Shown here: piece by piece, positions 30,386-38,751 of the stretch
Layout of the letters: the number at the start of each line of letters is the position of its first letter
How positions within the stretch are numbered: position 1 is the first letter of the stretch
Assembly (NCBI RefSeq): GCF_001969815.1
Contig: NZ_MRBK01000006.1
Coordinates: 372,001-436,000, forward strand
Direction: 5' to 3'
Source of the DNA: Bacillus swezeyi
GTDB taxonomy: Bacteria > Bacillota > Bacilli > Bacillales > Bacillaceae
DNA length: 64,000 nucleotides
Translations under genes and position numbers: made by a program
Notes under the pieces: model-generated
What the model was told of the DNA's origin: nothing
The model's database searches: none
The model's input: only the letters and a program-made list of their open reading frames with translations

Positions 30386-31756
30386 TTATGATTTGCTTTT
30401 CGTAAGCTTTGCTTTCAATGTTTTTTCCTTGCCGCTTCTCAGCACTTCAAATGTTACAGTGTCTCCCGCTTTCACTTCGGTATAAAGAATTTTTCTGAGA
30501 TCGGAAGTGGTTTCAACTTTTTTGCCGTTCATTTTTGTGATGACATCGGCTGCTTTCATGCCTGCTTGCTCTGCCGGAGATTTTGACGATACTTTATCGA
30601 CATACACGCCGGTGTTGAGCTGACCCCCAAAGAGCCCCAGCGTATTTGTCTGATATTGCTCAGGAACCTGCTGCATATCGATCATTTGAACGCCTAAGAA
30701 CGGCCGTTCCACTTTTCCTTTTTCCAAAAGTTCATCAACGATCGGCTGGACATCATTGCTCGGGATGGCAAAGCCGAGTGATTCAACACCGCTTTGGCTG
30801 ATCTTCATACTGTTAATGCCGATGACCTGCCCGCTGCCATTGATCAGAGGCCCGCCGCTGTTGCCCGGGTTGATTGCCGCATCTGTCTGAAGGACATTCA
30901 TATCCCATTGCCCCTCGGATGTAGAGACTTCAATCGTCCGGTTGACACCGCTGATGATTCCTTCTGTAACCGTTCTTGAAAATTGGAGACCCAGAGGGTT
31001 TCCGATAGCGATCACTTTCTCTCCAGCCCGCAGTTTTGAAGAATCTCCAAAACTCGCAACCTTTTCAACACCTTTGCTGTTGATCTCTAAAACAGCCAGA
31101 TCAGTTAATGCATCGCTGCCGACGATCTTGGCATCGGTCGTTTTGCCGCTGTATAAAGAAATGGTTACTTTTGAGGCGCCTTCAACAACATGGTTGTTTG
31201 TGATGACATAGGCTTTGTCGCCGTCTTTTTTAAAGATGACGCCTGATCCAGTGCCGCTTTCTTCGACATCATCTTCAGAGAAGCCGAAGCTGGTTTGTAT
31301 ATTTGAGACTCCGACAATCGCAGGCTCCAAATCTTCAACCATATCAGCTACATTATCGGCATCTGTTACAGGTTTCGCTGTAAAGTTCTGCGACTGTTTC
31401 GGTTCTGTTTGTTTTTCGCCTGCTGTTTCATTAGGATGGTCGGCAGGCAGGTACGGGGAAATCCCCAATACAAGTCCGCCGCCGATGATGCCGCCCAAAA
31501 TCGGGCCCAGCCATGCGGCCTTGCGCCGTTTTTCTTTTGCGGTTCTTGTTTCTCTGCCGCTTTCCAAAGCTGCAGCTGTTTCTTTATGAGTAAGATCTGA
31601 CTGATCATCTGCATCCTTTTTTAAAATCAGCTCGGGTTCCTTTTCCGGCTGTTCCGAGTTTTGCTCCTCAGAAGCCGCCGTTTGCGGTATCTTTGCCTCT
31701 TCTTGCTGCGGCTGTTCGTTTTCATTTTTTTGTTCGTCATCGCGTCTAAAATCCAT
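30386..31756 (-). CDS. htrB: Membrane-anchored HtrA-type serine protease HtrB
   Basis: A 456-aa quality-control protease (YvtA) acting on misfolded exported proteins. It has a long charged, Glu/Gln-rich cytoplasmic N-terminus and one membrane helix (LGPILGGIIGGGLVLGIS, about residues 95-115). The trypsin-like domain carries the triad His in VITNNHVVEGA, Asp in LTDLAVLEI and Ser in NPGNSGGPL. A PDZ domain ends the protein. It is divergent from cssRS, its known activator pair in B. subtilis. Confidence 0.93.
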   Translation of the reverse strand: MDFRRDDEQKNENEQPQQEEAKIPQTAASEEQNSEQPEKEPELILKKDADDQSDLTHKETAAALESGRETRTAKEKRRKAAWLGPILGGIIGGGLVLGISPYLPADHPNETAGEKQTEPKQSQNFTAKPVTDADNVADMVEDLEPAIVGVSNIQTSFGFSEDDVEESGTGSGVIFKKDGDKAYVITNNHVVEGASKVTISLYSGKTTDAKIVGSDALTDLAVLEINSKGVEKVASFGDSSKLRAGEKVIAIGNPLGLQFSRTVTEGIISGVNRTIEVSTSEGQWDMNVLQTDAAINPGNSGGPLINGSGQVIGINSMKISQSGVESLGFAIPSNDVQPIVDELLEKGKVERPFLGVQMIDMQQVPEQYQTNTLGLFGGQLNTGVYVDKVSSKSPAEQAGMKAADVITKMNGKKVETTSDLRKILYTEVKAGDTVTFEVLRSGKEKTLKAKLTKSKS

Positions 31757-31914
31757 AAGCGTACACTTCCTTTATTTTTCTTGTCTTCAACTATCGCAAA
31801 TGGCAGAAAGCTTTAACACTCACAAAAAAAGAGATACCCGGCCGTATATTTTTCACATACCTGCATTTCCTTTCTTCCCTGATGAGTATCTTATCGAAAC
31901 ATTGTGGGATAAAA

Positions 31915-31973
31915 ATGAAAAGAATATGTGAAATTATGAAAATTGACCAGACTTATGTTAAAACTAGTATAAT
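31915..31973 (+). promoter_or_regulatory. cssRS promoter with candidate CssR sites
   Basis: Three similar half-sites, ATGAAAA (31915-31921), TGTGAAA (31927-31933) and ATGAAAA (31936-31942), abut -35 TTGACC (31943-31948). The -10 is TAGTAT (31965-31970, 16-bp spacer) or TATAAT (31968-31973, 19-bp spacer). A related TTTTTCACAT stretch lies near 31850, towards htrB. CssR control of both arms is known in B. subtilis; these exact sites are inferred. Confidence 0.5.
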
Positions 31974-31997
31974 GACGTTGAAAGGATGTGAACCGCC

Positions 31998-32672
31998 TTG
32001 TCATACACCATTTATCTAGTTGAAGATGAAGAGAATTTAAATGAATTGCTGACAAAATATTTAGAGAGTGAAGGCTGGCACGTCACTTCTTTTCTAAACG
32101 GTGAAAGTGCCAGGAAAAAAATCGGCCAGTCTCCTCATTTATGGATTCTCGATATCATGTTACCAGATATCGACGGCTATAAGCTAATAAAAGAAATAAA
32201 AAATGAGGATCCCGAGGTTCCCGTCATTTTCATTTCAGCGCGAGATGCGGATATCGACAGGGTGCTCGGGCTGGAGCTCGGCAGCAGCGACTACATATCC
32301 AAGCCGTTTCTTCCGCGGGAGTTGATCATCCGCGTTCAAAAGCTTCTTAAGCTGATTTATAAAGAAGATCCCGCAGCAAAGAAAAAAGGAACGGCCGTTT
32401 CCGGCTATAAAGTCTTTGAAGATTTAAGGGAAGTCTATGAAAAGGACACTATGATTAATCTGACGTCAAAGGAATTCGACCTTCTGCTCCTTTTTATGAA
32501 CAATCAGGGCCGCGCCTTCTCAAGAGAGGATATTCTCACCCGAGTGTGGGGGGATGATTACTTCGGCACCGACAGGGTAGTAGACGACCTTGTCAGAAGA
32601 CTGCGCAAAAAAATGCCTGAACTTAAAGTGGAAACCATCTATGGGTTTGGGTACAGGATGTTGAAATCATGA
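31998..32672 (+). CDS. cssR: Response regulator CssR
   Basis: OmpR-type regulator (224 aa) of the secretion-stress response. The receiver domain has the acidic pocket (YLVEDEENL), the phospho-Asp in WILDIMLPDIDG and the Lys in SDYISKPFLP. A winged-helix domain follows (SREDILTRVWGDDYFGTDRV). TTG at 31998 is the start, with AAAGGATG eight bases upstream. It overlaps cssS by 4 bases. Confidence 0.94.
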   Translation: MSYTIYLVEDEENLNELLTKYLESEGWHVTSFLNGESARKKIGQSPHLWILDIMLPDIDGYKLIKEIKNEDPEVPVIFISARDADIDRVLGLELGSSDYISKPFLPRELIIRVQKLLKLIYKEDPAAKKKGTAVSGYKVFEDLREVYEKDTMINLTSKEFDLLLLFMNNQGRAFSREDILTRVWGDDYFGTDRVVDDLVRRLRKKMPELKVETIYGFGYRMLKS

Positions 32673-34015
32673 AAAATAAATCGCTCGCCTTTCAAATTTG
32701 GACGGTGATTTGCGGGATTTTATTAACCGTCTCGATTTTGTTGGTGTTTTTATTTTCCAACACCTTAAGAAACTTTTTTACAGATGAGATCTACACAAAC
32801 ATTGAAAATGAACAGCATGTGATGACGGAATACGGATTTTCGGGTTCACCCGAAAGAGACTTTGGCGAAGATAATGGCTCACGCAGTACAAACCGCCATG
32901 TACAGCACGTCTTGCTGCCTGAGAAAGGGACAGTCTACCAAAGCCCGCAGATTCTTCCCGATTCATTTATTGCCAAGGTGCAAAAACTGGGAAAGAGACA
33001 GGAGTCGTCTTCTAAAAGATATTCAGAGAATGTCGACGGGGAACACATTTTCTTTGTCCTTAAAAAAATCCAAACCCAGGATCAGACGTTTCTTTTATTG
33101 TCTTATGCGCTTGATTCATACAGGGATGGCTTAACCTACACACTGTTTAAACAGCTGCTGTTCATTCTGACAGTCGTTATTTTGCTGAGCTGGATTCCTT
33201 CCATTTGGCTGGCCAGATATTTATCAAGGCCGCTCGTGACGCTTGAAAAGCATGTCAAACGGATTTCCAAACAGGATTGGGATGATCCGGTCATTGTCGA
33301 CAGGGAAGATGAAATAGGAAAACTAGGCCATACCATTGAGGATATGCGGCAGAAGCTGATTCAAAAAGATGAGACAGAGCGCACGCTCCTGCAAAACATT
33401 TCCCACGACCTGAAAACGCCCGTCATGGTCATCCGCGGATATACCCAGTCGATCAAAGACGGTATTTATCCTAAAGGAGATTTGCAAAATACGATTGAAG
33501 TCATTGAAGGTGAAGCTGAAAAGCTGGAAAAGAAAATCAAGGACCTGCTTTATCTCACAAAACTTGATTATTTGCTGAAACAGGAAAGACATTACGGAAC
33601 TTTTAATATACAAGAGGTCATAAAAGAAGTTGTCGAACGCTTGAAATGGTCTAAAAAAGAATTGAACTGGAAGATTGATCTTGAAGAGGAAACCATGCTG
33701 ACAGGTGATCAAGAACAATGGAGCAAGCTTATGGAAAATGTTCTTGAAAATCAAATCCGCTATGCGGAAACATTCATTGAAATCAGTGTGAAGTCTGCGA
33801 AAAAATATACGATGATCACCATCAAAAATGACGGGCCTCACATTGAAGAAGAGATGCTTTCCAGCCTGTATGAGCCTTTTAATAAAGGGAAGAAAGGCGA
33901 ATTCGGCATTGGACTCAGCATCGTGAAACGAATTCTGACGCTCCATCAAGCTGATATGACCATTCGAAACGATGAAACCGGTGTTTGCTACTCAATATCC
34001 GTTCCAAGAAATTAG
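32669..34015 (+). CDS. cssS: Sensor histidine kinase CssS
   Basis: Membrane sensor kinase (448 aa) that detects misfolded exported protein and phosphorylates CssR, inducing htrA and htrB. Two helices (about 8-30 and 160-185) flank an extracellular sensor part. A HAMP domain, the phospho-His (NISHDLKTPVMVIRGY) and the ATP-binding domain (FGIGLSIVKRILTLH) follow. Confidence 0.93.
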   Translation: MKNKSLAFQIWTVICGILLTVSILLVFLFSNTLRNFFTDEIYTNIENEQHVMTEYGFSGSPERDFGEDNGSRSTNRHVQHVLLPEKGTVYQSPQILPDSFIAKVQKLGKRQESSSKRYSENVDGEHIFFVLKKIQTQDQTFLLLSYALDSYRDGLTYTLFKQLLFILTVVILLSWIPSIWLARYLSRPLVTLEKHVKRISKQDWDDPVIVDREDEIGKLGHTIEDMRQKLIQKDETERTLLQNISHDLKTPVMVIRGYTQSIKDGIYPKGDLQNTIEVIEGEAEKLEKKIKDLLYLTKLDYLLKQERHYGTFNIQEVIKEVVERLKWSKKELNWKIDLEEETMLTGDQEQWSKLMENVLENQIRYAETFIEISVKSAKKYTMITIKNDGPHIEEEMLSSLYEPFNKGKKGEFGIGLSIVKRILTLHQADMTIRNDETGVCYSISVPRN

Positions 34016-34040
34016 ACTGTAGACGCTGCAGTCTTTTTTT
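34014..34040 (+). terminator. Terminator of cssRS
   Basis: Stem AGACTG/CAGTCT with a run of T immediately after, overlapping the cssS stop codon. Confidence 0.7.
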
Positions 34041-34204
34041 CATATAAACGAATACCCGTTAAAATCCCGGTAGCTCGGTTTCACTGTTTTCTTTGGCTGC
34101 TTGATCCATTTCTTTTCTGACAGCACATGTTTAGGGTATTTGACTTTGTCCACTTTAATTCCCCGGCTGCGCAGGCGGCTGATCAACTCATCGATTTCTT
34201 TCAT
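34040..34204 (-). CDS. Small unknown protein opposite yuxN
   Basis: A 54-aa very basic protein: MKEIDELISRLRSRGIKVDK, then YPKHVLSEKKWIKQPKKTVK and SYRDFNGYSFI. I do not recognise the family. The start is ATG at 34204 with AAAGGGTGA seven bases upstream, and the frame is cleanly closed by TGA. It is divergent from yuxN, and one of two TetR-type boxes lies in its leader, so it is a candidate YuxN target. Confidence 0.68.
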   Translation of the reverse strand: MKEIDELISRLRSRGIKVDKVKYPKHVLSEKKWIKQPKKTVKPSYRDFNGYSFI

Positions 34205-34231
34205 CAAACTTCACCCTTTCTCTGCAAATTT

Positions 34232-34337
34232 TGACCACTCGGTCACCTTACTTTATAATATAAATAATATCGAACAAAAAAACAAGTTACAATCTAGTTA
34301 AAATTATGACGGGACAAAAGAAGTGACCCGCCAGTCA
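34232..34337. promoter_or_regulatory. Twin TGAC-N6-GTCA boxes
   Basis: TGACCACTCGGTCA (34232-34245) and TGACCCGCCAGTCA (34324-34337) are 14-bp dyads, one in front of each divergent gene. The palindrome type is usual for TetR-family repressors, and the adjacent gene yuxN encodes one. Autoregulation plus control of the 54-aa protein is inferred. A TATAAA-like -10 lies at about 34251-34258 on the minus strand. Confidence 0.55.
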
Positions 34338-34387
34338 GCATATTCGCCAACAAATTATGATGTCAACCTTTCAGGAAGGTGAAGACC

Positions 34388-35269
34388 GTGAGAGAAAAAG
34401 AGAAAGTCATTATCGAAACAGCCATTAAACTATTTGCCAAAAAAGGGTACAGCTCAACATCAGTGCAGGAAATTGCGAAAGAATGCCAAATCTCAAAAGG
34501 CGCTTTCTACATCTACTTCAAATCAAAAGAAGCGCTTCTCCTTTCAGTGCTCCACTATTACTATGATAGAATCTTTACACGGCTCCAAAAAATTCAAGCG
34601 GAGTATGATAATCCGCGGGATGTTTACCGGAAACAGCTGACCGTTTTTTTCGAAAACATTCTCGAACACAAAGAGTTTATTACAATGCAATTTAATGAGC
34701 GGTCGATGCCGATCAATGAAGAGATTGAATCGTTCGCCAAAAAAATGCGGACGACGACTCTCCGGCTGCATATTGAAAACATCCAGAATATATACGGCAA
34801 AGACATTGAACCATACAGCGCCGAGCTTTGTTTTATGATCAACGGGATGAGCGATGTATATCTTGAATTAATGATTTTGCTTCATCATTCTTTTGACCTT
34901 CACCTTCTCGCCGACCATTTGCTGAACCGCCTAGATGATTTGGCAAAGGGAATGCTGAATCGAAACGAAAATCCGCTGATTTCGATCGACAAAGCGGACA
35001 AGTGGTTCGGCCCTTTTGACACGTTCGATCCGCTGAAGGAAGCCCTGCTCAAAGAAATGCGGATCAAAGCAGACAAGCGGTATCACAGCACCCCGCCTTC
35101 CGACCTGACTGAAAGCCTCGATATTCTGGAAAAAGAACTGAGAAAACGAAAGCCCAAAAACGCCATCATCAAAGGGATGCTTGCGAATTTGAAGGGATTT
35201 GACGGCCTGCAAAAAGAAACGGATAAACTTGCAGAACTGATCAAAAAAGACCGGAGACATTCAGATTGA
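34388..35269 (+). CDS. yuxN: TetR-family regulator YuxN
   Basis: TetR-type repressor (293 aa, longer than the usual 190-220). The N-terminal helix-turn-helix reads GYSSTSVQEIAKECQISKGA then FYIYFKSKEALLL. A ligand-binding helical domain follows, with a charged C-terminal extension (about residues 220-293). GTG at 34388 is chosen, with GGAAGGTG six bases upstream; the frame opens three codons earlier at another GTG within the ribosome site. The ligand is unknown. Confidence 0.85.
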   Translation: MREKEKVIIETAIKLFAKKGYSSTSVQEIAKECQISKGAFYIYFKSKEALLLSVLHYYYDRIFTRLQKIQAEYDNPRDVYRKQLTVFFENILEHKEFITMQFNERSMPINEEIESFAKKMRTTTLRLHIENIQNIYGKDIEPYSAELCFMINGMSDVYLELMILLHHSFDLHLLADHLLNRLDDLAKGMLNRNENPLISIDKADKWFGPFDTFDPLKEALLKEMRIKADKRYHSTPPSDLTESLDILEKELRKRKPKNAIIKGMLANLKGFDGLQKETDKLAELIKKDRRHSD

Positions 35270-35310
35270 AGGATGATCAACGGCTCTGATGGCGCGATCG
35301 ATACATATAA

Positions 35311-35541
35311 AAAATGGCCGCTGTTTACGGCCGTTTCAGATTGTTGACAAAATCCTAAAACGGTTTAAAGTTTTAGGATTTTGTCATCCTTTCAGCGTGA
35401 TTGAAAACCCTTGCAGTCTAGGAAGGACGAGCATCGGAGCGGAGCGAATGTTGGAATTCGTGAGCACCGACGCGCAGGCCTGACAACGAATGCGAGGGTT
35501 TGTCGACACGCTGAAACGGCCGCTGTTTACGGCCGTTTTAT
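35311..35541. repeat. Structured intergenic repeat with inverted ends
   Basis: About 231 bp between yuxN and fumC. A 21-bp terminator-like sequence, GGCCGCTGTTTACGGCCGTTT, occurs twice as direct copies (35316-35336 and 35518-35538). The two ends also form an imperfect inverted repeat of about 40 bp, including CGGCCGTTTCAG then GTYGACAA. Inside are a 17-bp perfect hairpin (35345-35361 with 35370-35386), a 10-bp stem (35390-35399 with 35507-35516) and an 11-bp stem (35405-35415 with 35491-35501). It could be a MITE-like insertion, an interspersed repeat family or a structured RNA. No protein is encoded. Confidence 0.7.
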
Positions 35542-35544
35542 TTG

Positions 35545-36933
35545 TTATGCTTTCGGTTTCACCATTTCTTCAGGCTTCACAATCTCATCAAACTGCTTTT
35601 CTGTTAAAAGATTCAGCTTAAGAGCCGCTTCTTTCAGTGTCAATCCCTCTTTATGAGCCAGCTTCGCGATTTTCGCAGCATTTTCATAACCGATATGCGG
35701 ATTTAAAGCTGTGACGAGCATAAGAGAGTTTGTCAGGTTCTTTTCAATTGTCTCCTGATTCGGTTCAATGCCCACGGCGCATTTGTCATGGAATGAATTC
35801 ATGCCGTCGGCAAGGAGCTGAACCGATTGCAGGAAATTATAAATGATGACCGGCTTAAAGACGTTTAATTCAAAATTCCCCTGGCTCGCCGCAAAACCGA
35901 TCGTTGCGTCATTCCCCATGATTTGGGATGCAACCATTGTCAGCGCTTCGCTTTGCGTAGGGTTTACTTTGCCCGGCATAATGGAGCTTCCCGGTTCATT
36001 TTCAGGAATGATCAGCTCGCCGATCCCGCAGCGCGGTCCGCTTGCCAGCCATCTGACATCATTGGCGATTTTCATAAGGTCTGCTGCAAGCGCTTTAAGT
36101 GAGCCATGTACGTGTGTCAGTTCATCATGGCTTGTCAGCGCATGAAATTTATTAGGCGAGCTTTTGAAAGACTGCCCGGTCAGACTGCTGATCTCTTCGG
36201 CAACAATGCTTCCGAATTCCGGATGAGCGTTGATCCCTGTACCAACCGCGGTTCCTCCAATGGCAAGGTCGCGGATTTTTTCCGCAGATTCAAGGATCAT
36301 TTCTTTAGAGCGGTCAAGCATGTAAACCCAGCCGCTGATCTCCTGCCCCAATGTGAGCGGTGTCGCATCCTGCAGGTGGGTACGGCCGATTTTCACGACA
36401 TCTTTAAAGGCTTCGGCTTTTTCATTCAGCGTGCTTCGCAAGCGGTCAACCGCCGGAACCAGCTTTTCGTAAATCGCGAGTACGGCCGCGACGTGCATCG
36501 CTGTCGGGAATGTGTCATTTGAGCTTTGGCTGCGGTTGACATCATCATTCGGATGAATCTTAAAGCTTGAGCCTTTTTCCTGCAGATAGGCTGTGCCTCT
36601 GTTTGCCACGACTTCATTCATATTCATGTTGCTTTGCGTCCCGCTTCCAGTCTGCCAGACGACCAGCGGAAAATGGCTGTCATACTTTCCTTCTAAAATT
36701 TCATCACAAACGGAAACGATCGCATCTGATTTTTCTGCTTCAAGGTTTCCAAGCCGTTCATTCGCAATGGCAGCGCTTCTTTTTAAAATTGCAAACGCAT
36801 ACACAATTTCCTGCGGCATTTTTTCAGAACCGATTTTAAAGTTCTCCTTGCTTCGCTGGGTTTGGGCTCCCCAAAACTTATCGGCAGGAACCTTGATTTC
36901 ACCCATCGTATCTTTTTCAATTCTATAATTCAC
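35545..36933 (-). CDS. fumC: Class II fumarate hydratase FumC (CitG)
   Basis: Homotetrameric, iron-independent fumarase (462 aa) of the citric acid cycle, interconverting fumarate and malate. The signature [17 protein letters not shown] is present, with active-site regions [14 protein letters not shown] and [16 protein letters not shown]. The start is ATG-like at 36933 (GTG on the strand), preceded by GGAAGGGA. In B. subtilis citG likewise lies between yuxN and gerAA, although its orientation was not compared. Confidence 0.95.
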   Translation of the reverse strand: MNYRIEKDTMGEIKVPADKFWGAQTQRSKENFKIGSEKMPQEIVYAFAILKRSAAIANERLGNLEAEKSDAIVSVCDEILEGKYDSHFPLVVWQTGSGTQSNMNMNEVVANRGTAYLQEKGSSFKIHPNDDVNRSQSSNDTFPTAMHVAAVLAIYEKLVPAVDRLRSTLNEKAEAFKDVVKIGRTHLQDATPLTLGQEISGWVYMLDRSKEMILESAEKIRDLAIGGTAVGTGINAHPEFGSIVAEEISSLTGQSFKSSPNKFHALTSHDELTHVHGSLKALAADLMKIANDVRWLASGPRCGIGELIIPENEPGSSIMPGKVNPTQSEALTMVASQIMGNDATIGFAASQGNFELNVFKPVIIYNFLQSVQLLADGMNSFHDKCAVGIEPNQETIEKNLTNSLMLVTALNPHIGYENAAKIAKLAHKEGLTLKEAALKLNLLTEKQFDEIVKPEEMVKPKA

Positions 36934-36952
36934 TATGTATCCCTTCCTTCTC

Positions 36953-36969
36953 TAGTCTACAGTAGACTA
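36953..36969. promoter_or_regulatory. 17-bp palindrome in the fumC leader
   Basis: TAGTCTACAGTAGACTA is a perfect palindrome about 20 bases upstream of the fumC start. It could be an operator or an RNA hairpin. I know no regulator with this consensus. Upstream on the minus strand, AGGGTTTT followed by CGAAAT could be a weak SigH-type promoter, as reported for citG. Confidence 0.4.
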
Positions 36970-37014
36970 TATTTCGATAAAAATTGATAAAACCCTCTTA
37001 TTTAAATTTTATCT

Positions 37015-37182
37015 TTATTTTAATTTTAGCTCAATATAAACTCGCGATTCTTTTGCATATTTATATTTCGGGTTTGTCTTTCCGTATTCCTTCGATACAT
37101 ATGAAACCTCATAATGTTTAGAAAAAGATTGAATAATGTGTTCGATCTCTTCCAGTTTCCCCGTAAGCCTGATTTGCGCCAA
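37015..37182 (-). CDS. Small conserved-type protein, DUF3970-like
   Basis: A 55-aa frame: AQIRLTGKLEEIEHIIQSF, then YVSKEYGKTNPKYKYAKES and RVYIELKLK. The beta-alpha-beta outline ending in RVYIELK resembles the small DUF3970 family of Bacilli, but the match is from memory. TTG at 37182 is the start, with GGAG nine bases upstream and an in-frame stop just before it. It lies between fumC and the gerA operon, divergent from gerAA. Confidence 0.6.
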   Translation of the reverse strand: MAQIRLTGKLEEIEHIIQSFSKHYEVSYVSKEYGKTNPKYKYAKESRVYIELKLK

Positions 37183-37299
37183 CTCTTCTCACTCCGTCTC
37201 TGTTCAATGAAAATTTCGCCAAACACTAATGTAACACAGTATATTGTTTTTTTAACAGGAAAAGATAACCGATATCCATATTTAGAAATGCCAAGGCAG

Positions 37300-38751
37300 G
37301 TGATCACCATCAGTCAGTCAGAATTTAAGGACCATATCCACGAAAATCTCGCTTTGCTCCTTCCCCGCCTCGAGCACAACGACGATCTCGTTCAAAATAA
37401 AAAAATGCTGAAAAACGGAGTCATTTTTTATTTTTTATATTTTCGTGATTTAAATGATGATGCCAAAATACAGAAAGCAGCCAAAACGCTGTGCACGGAT
37501 GAAAGCTCTCTCTCATTGGAAGATGTGCGCCTTCGCTTAAACAAACTGAATGCTGAGCCCATTCACAAGGTAAGGGACGCGATAAACACCATTTTTCAAG
37601 GAAAGTGTTTGCTTTTCATTAATGGCATGAATACCGTTTTTGCGCTGCCGACATTTGAAAAAAAGAAGAGAAGCCTTGGAGAGGTGAATACAGAAAATGT
37701 CGTCAGAGGACCGAAAATCGGTTTTATTGAGGATGTGGATACAAATGTGGCGCTCGTCAGGCAGCGTGTGCCAGATCAGGACCTGACAGTCGAGAAGCTT
37801 CCGATCGGAAAAAGCAAGCTTAAAAATGCCACCATTTTATACATTGACGGCAAAGCAGATGAATCGATTATATCAGACCTGAAAAAGCGTCTGAAAAAAG
37901 TGCAGCTGGACGATATTCAAGATTCTGGGGTGCTTGAAGAGCTGATTGAAGATAATCAGTTTTCACCCTTTCCGCAGATTCAAAACACAGAACGGCCGGA
38001 TAAAGTTTCGTCAGCGCTGTTCAACGGGCGGATCGCCATCTTTGTCGATTATTCCCCCTTTGCCCTGATTGTGCCGGCCTCCTTTGGAATGGTGATGCAG
38101 TCCCCTGATGATTATTATGAGAGGTGGATCGCCTCGACTCTGATCAGATTTCTGCGGTTCAGCTCGATCTTCATCACTCTGTTCTTGTCGGCATTTTATA
38201 TTTCGCTTGTTTCGTTTCATCAAGGGATGCTGCCGACTGCCCTGGCTGTCACAATTGCGAGTACACGGGAGGAAGTTCCGTTTCCTCCGCTTCTTGAAGC
38301 ACTGATTATGGAAATCACGATTGAGCTTCTGAGGGAAGCCGGTTTGAGGCTCCCTAATCCGCTCGGCCAGACGATCGGCTTGGTCGGGGGCGTTGTCATC
38401 GGCCAGGCAGCTGTGGAAGCCAATATTGTCAGCTCTGTCATGGTGATTATCGTCAGTGTTATCGCCCTTGCTTCTTTTACAGTTCCTCAATACGGCATGG
38501 GGCTGTCGTTTCGGGTGCTGCGGTTTATTTCCATGATTGTCGCCGCCGTGTTCGGACTGTACGGGATTATTTTATTCATGCTCGTGATTTTCACCCATTT
38601 GGTCAGGCAGCGAAGCTTTGGCAACCCGTATTTTAACCCTAATCACTTTTTCAGCTTAAAACATTCAGATGAGGCGATCATTCGTTTGCCGACAAAGAAT
38701 CGTGAGGTGAATCAGCAAAATGATGCAGAAAAATCAGCTCGATCGGATTAG
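37300..38751 (+). CDS. gerAA: Spore germination receptor subunit GerAA
   Basis: GerA-type A subunit (483 aa), an inner spore-membrane protein of the L-alanine germinant receptor. A large soluble N-terminal domain is followed by several membrane helices. EDIQDSGVLEELIEDNQFSP, FNGRIAIFVDYSPFALIVPA and GQTIGLVGGVVIGQAAVEAN are strongly conserved. The frame opens far upstream (37114), but similarity to GerAA begins near EFKDHIHENLALLLPRLE. GTG at 37300 gives the usual length; ATG at 37288 has no ribosome site, and the best spacing from AAGGCAGGTG would place the start on an ATC at 37309. The start is therefore unsure. Confidence 0.9.
   Translation: MITISQSEFKDHIHENLALLLPRLEHNDDLVQNKKMLKNGVIFYFLYFRDLNDDAKIQKAAKTLCTDESSLSLEDVRLRLNKLNAEPIHKVRDAINTIFQGKCLLFINGMNTVFALPTFEKKKRSLGEVNTENVVRGPKIGFIEDVDTNVALVRQRVPDQDLTVEKLPIGKSKLKNATILYIDGKADESIISDLKKRLKKVQLDDIQDSGVLEELIEDNQFSPFPQIQNTERPDKVSSALFNGRIAIFVDYSPFALIVPASFGMVMQSPDDYYERWIASTLIRFLRFSSIFITLFLSAFYISLVSFHQGMLPTALAVTIASTREEVPFPPLLEALIMEITIELLREAGLRLPNPLGQTIGLVGGVVIGQAAVEANIVSSVMVIIVSVIALASFTVPQYGMGLSFRVLRFISMIVAAVFGLYGIILFMLVIFTHLVRQRSFGNPYFNPNHFFSLKHSDEAIIRLPTKNREVNQQNDAEKSARSD

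Noticed and set aside
33323-33949. Minus-strand frame of 208 codons within cssS
   Set aside because: Opposes the conserved kinase core of CssS and has no family similarity.
35289-35656. Two short plus-strand frames across the 35.3-kb repeat
   Set aside because: They run through perfect hairpins and the fumC 3' end, lack ribosome sites and show no protein-like composition.
38011-38490. Minus-strand frame of 159 codons within gerAA
   Set aside because: Antisense to strongly conserved GerAA membrane segments; composition is that of a shadow frame.
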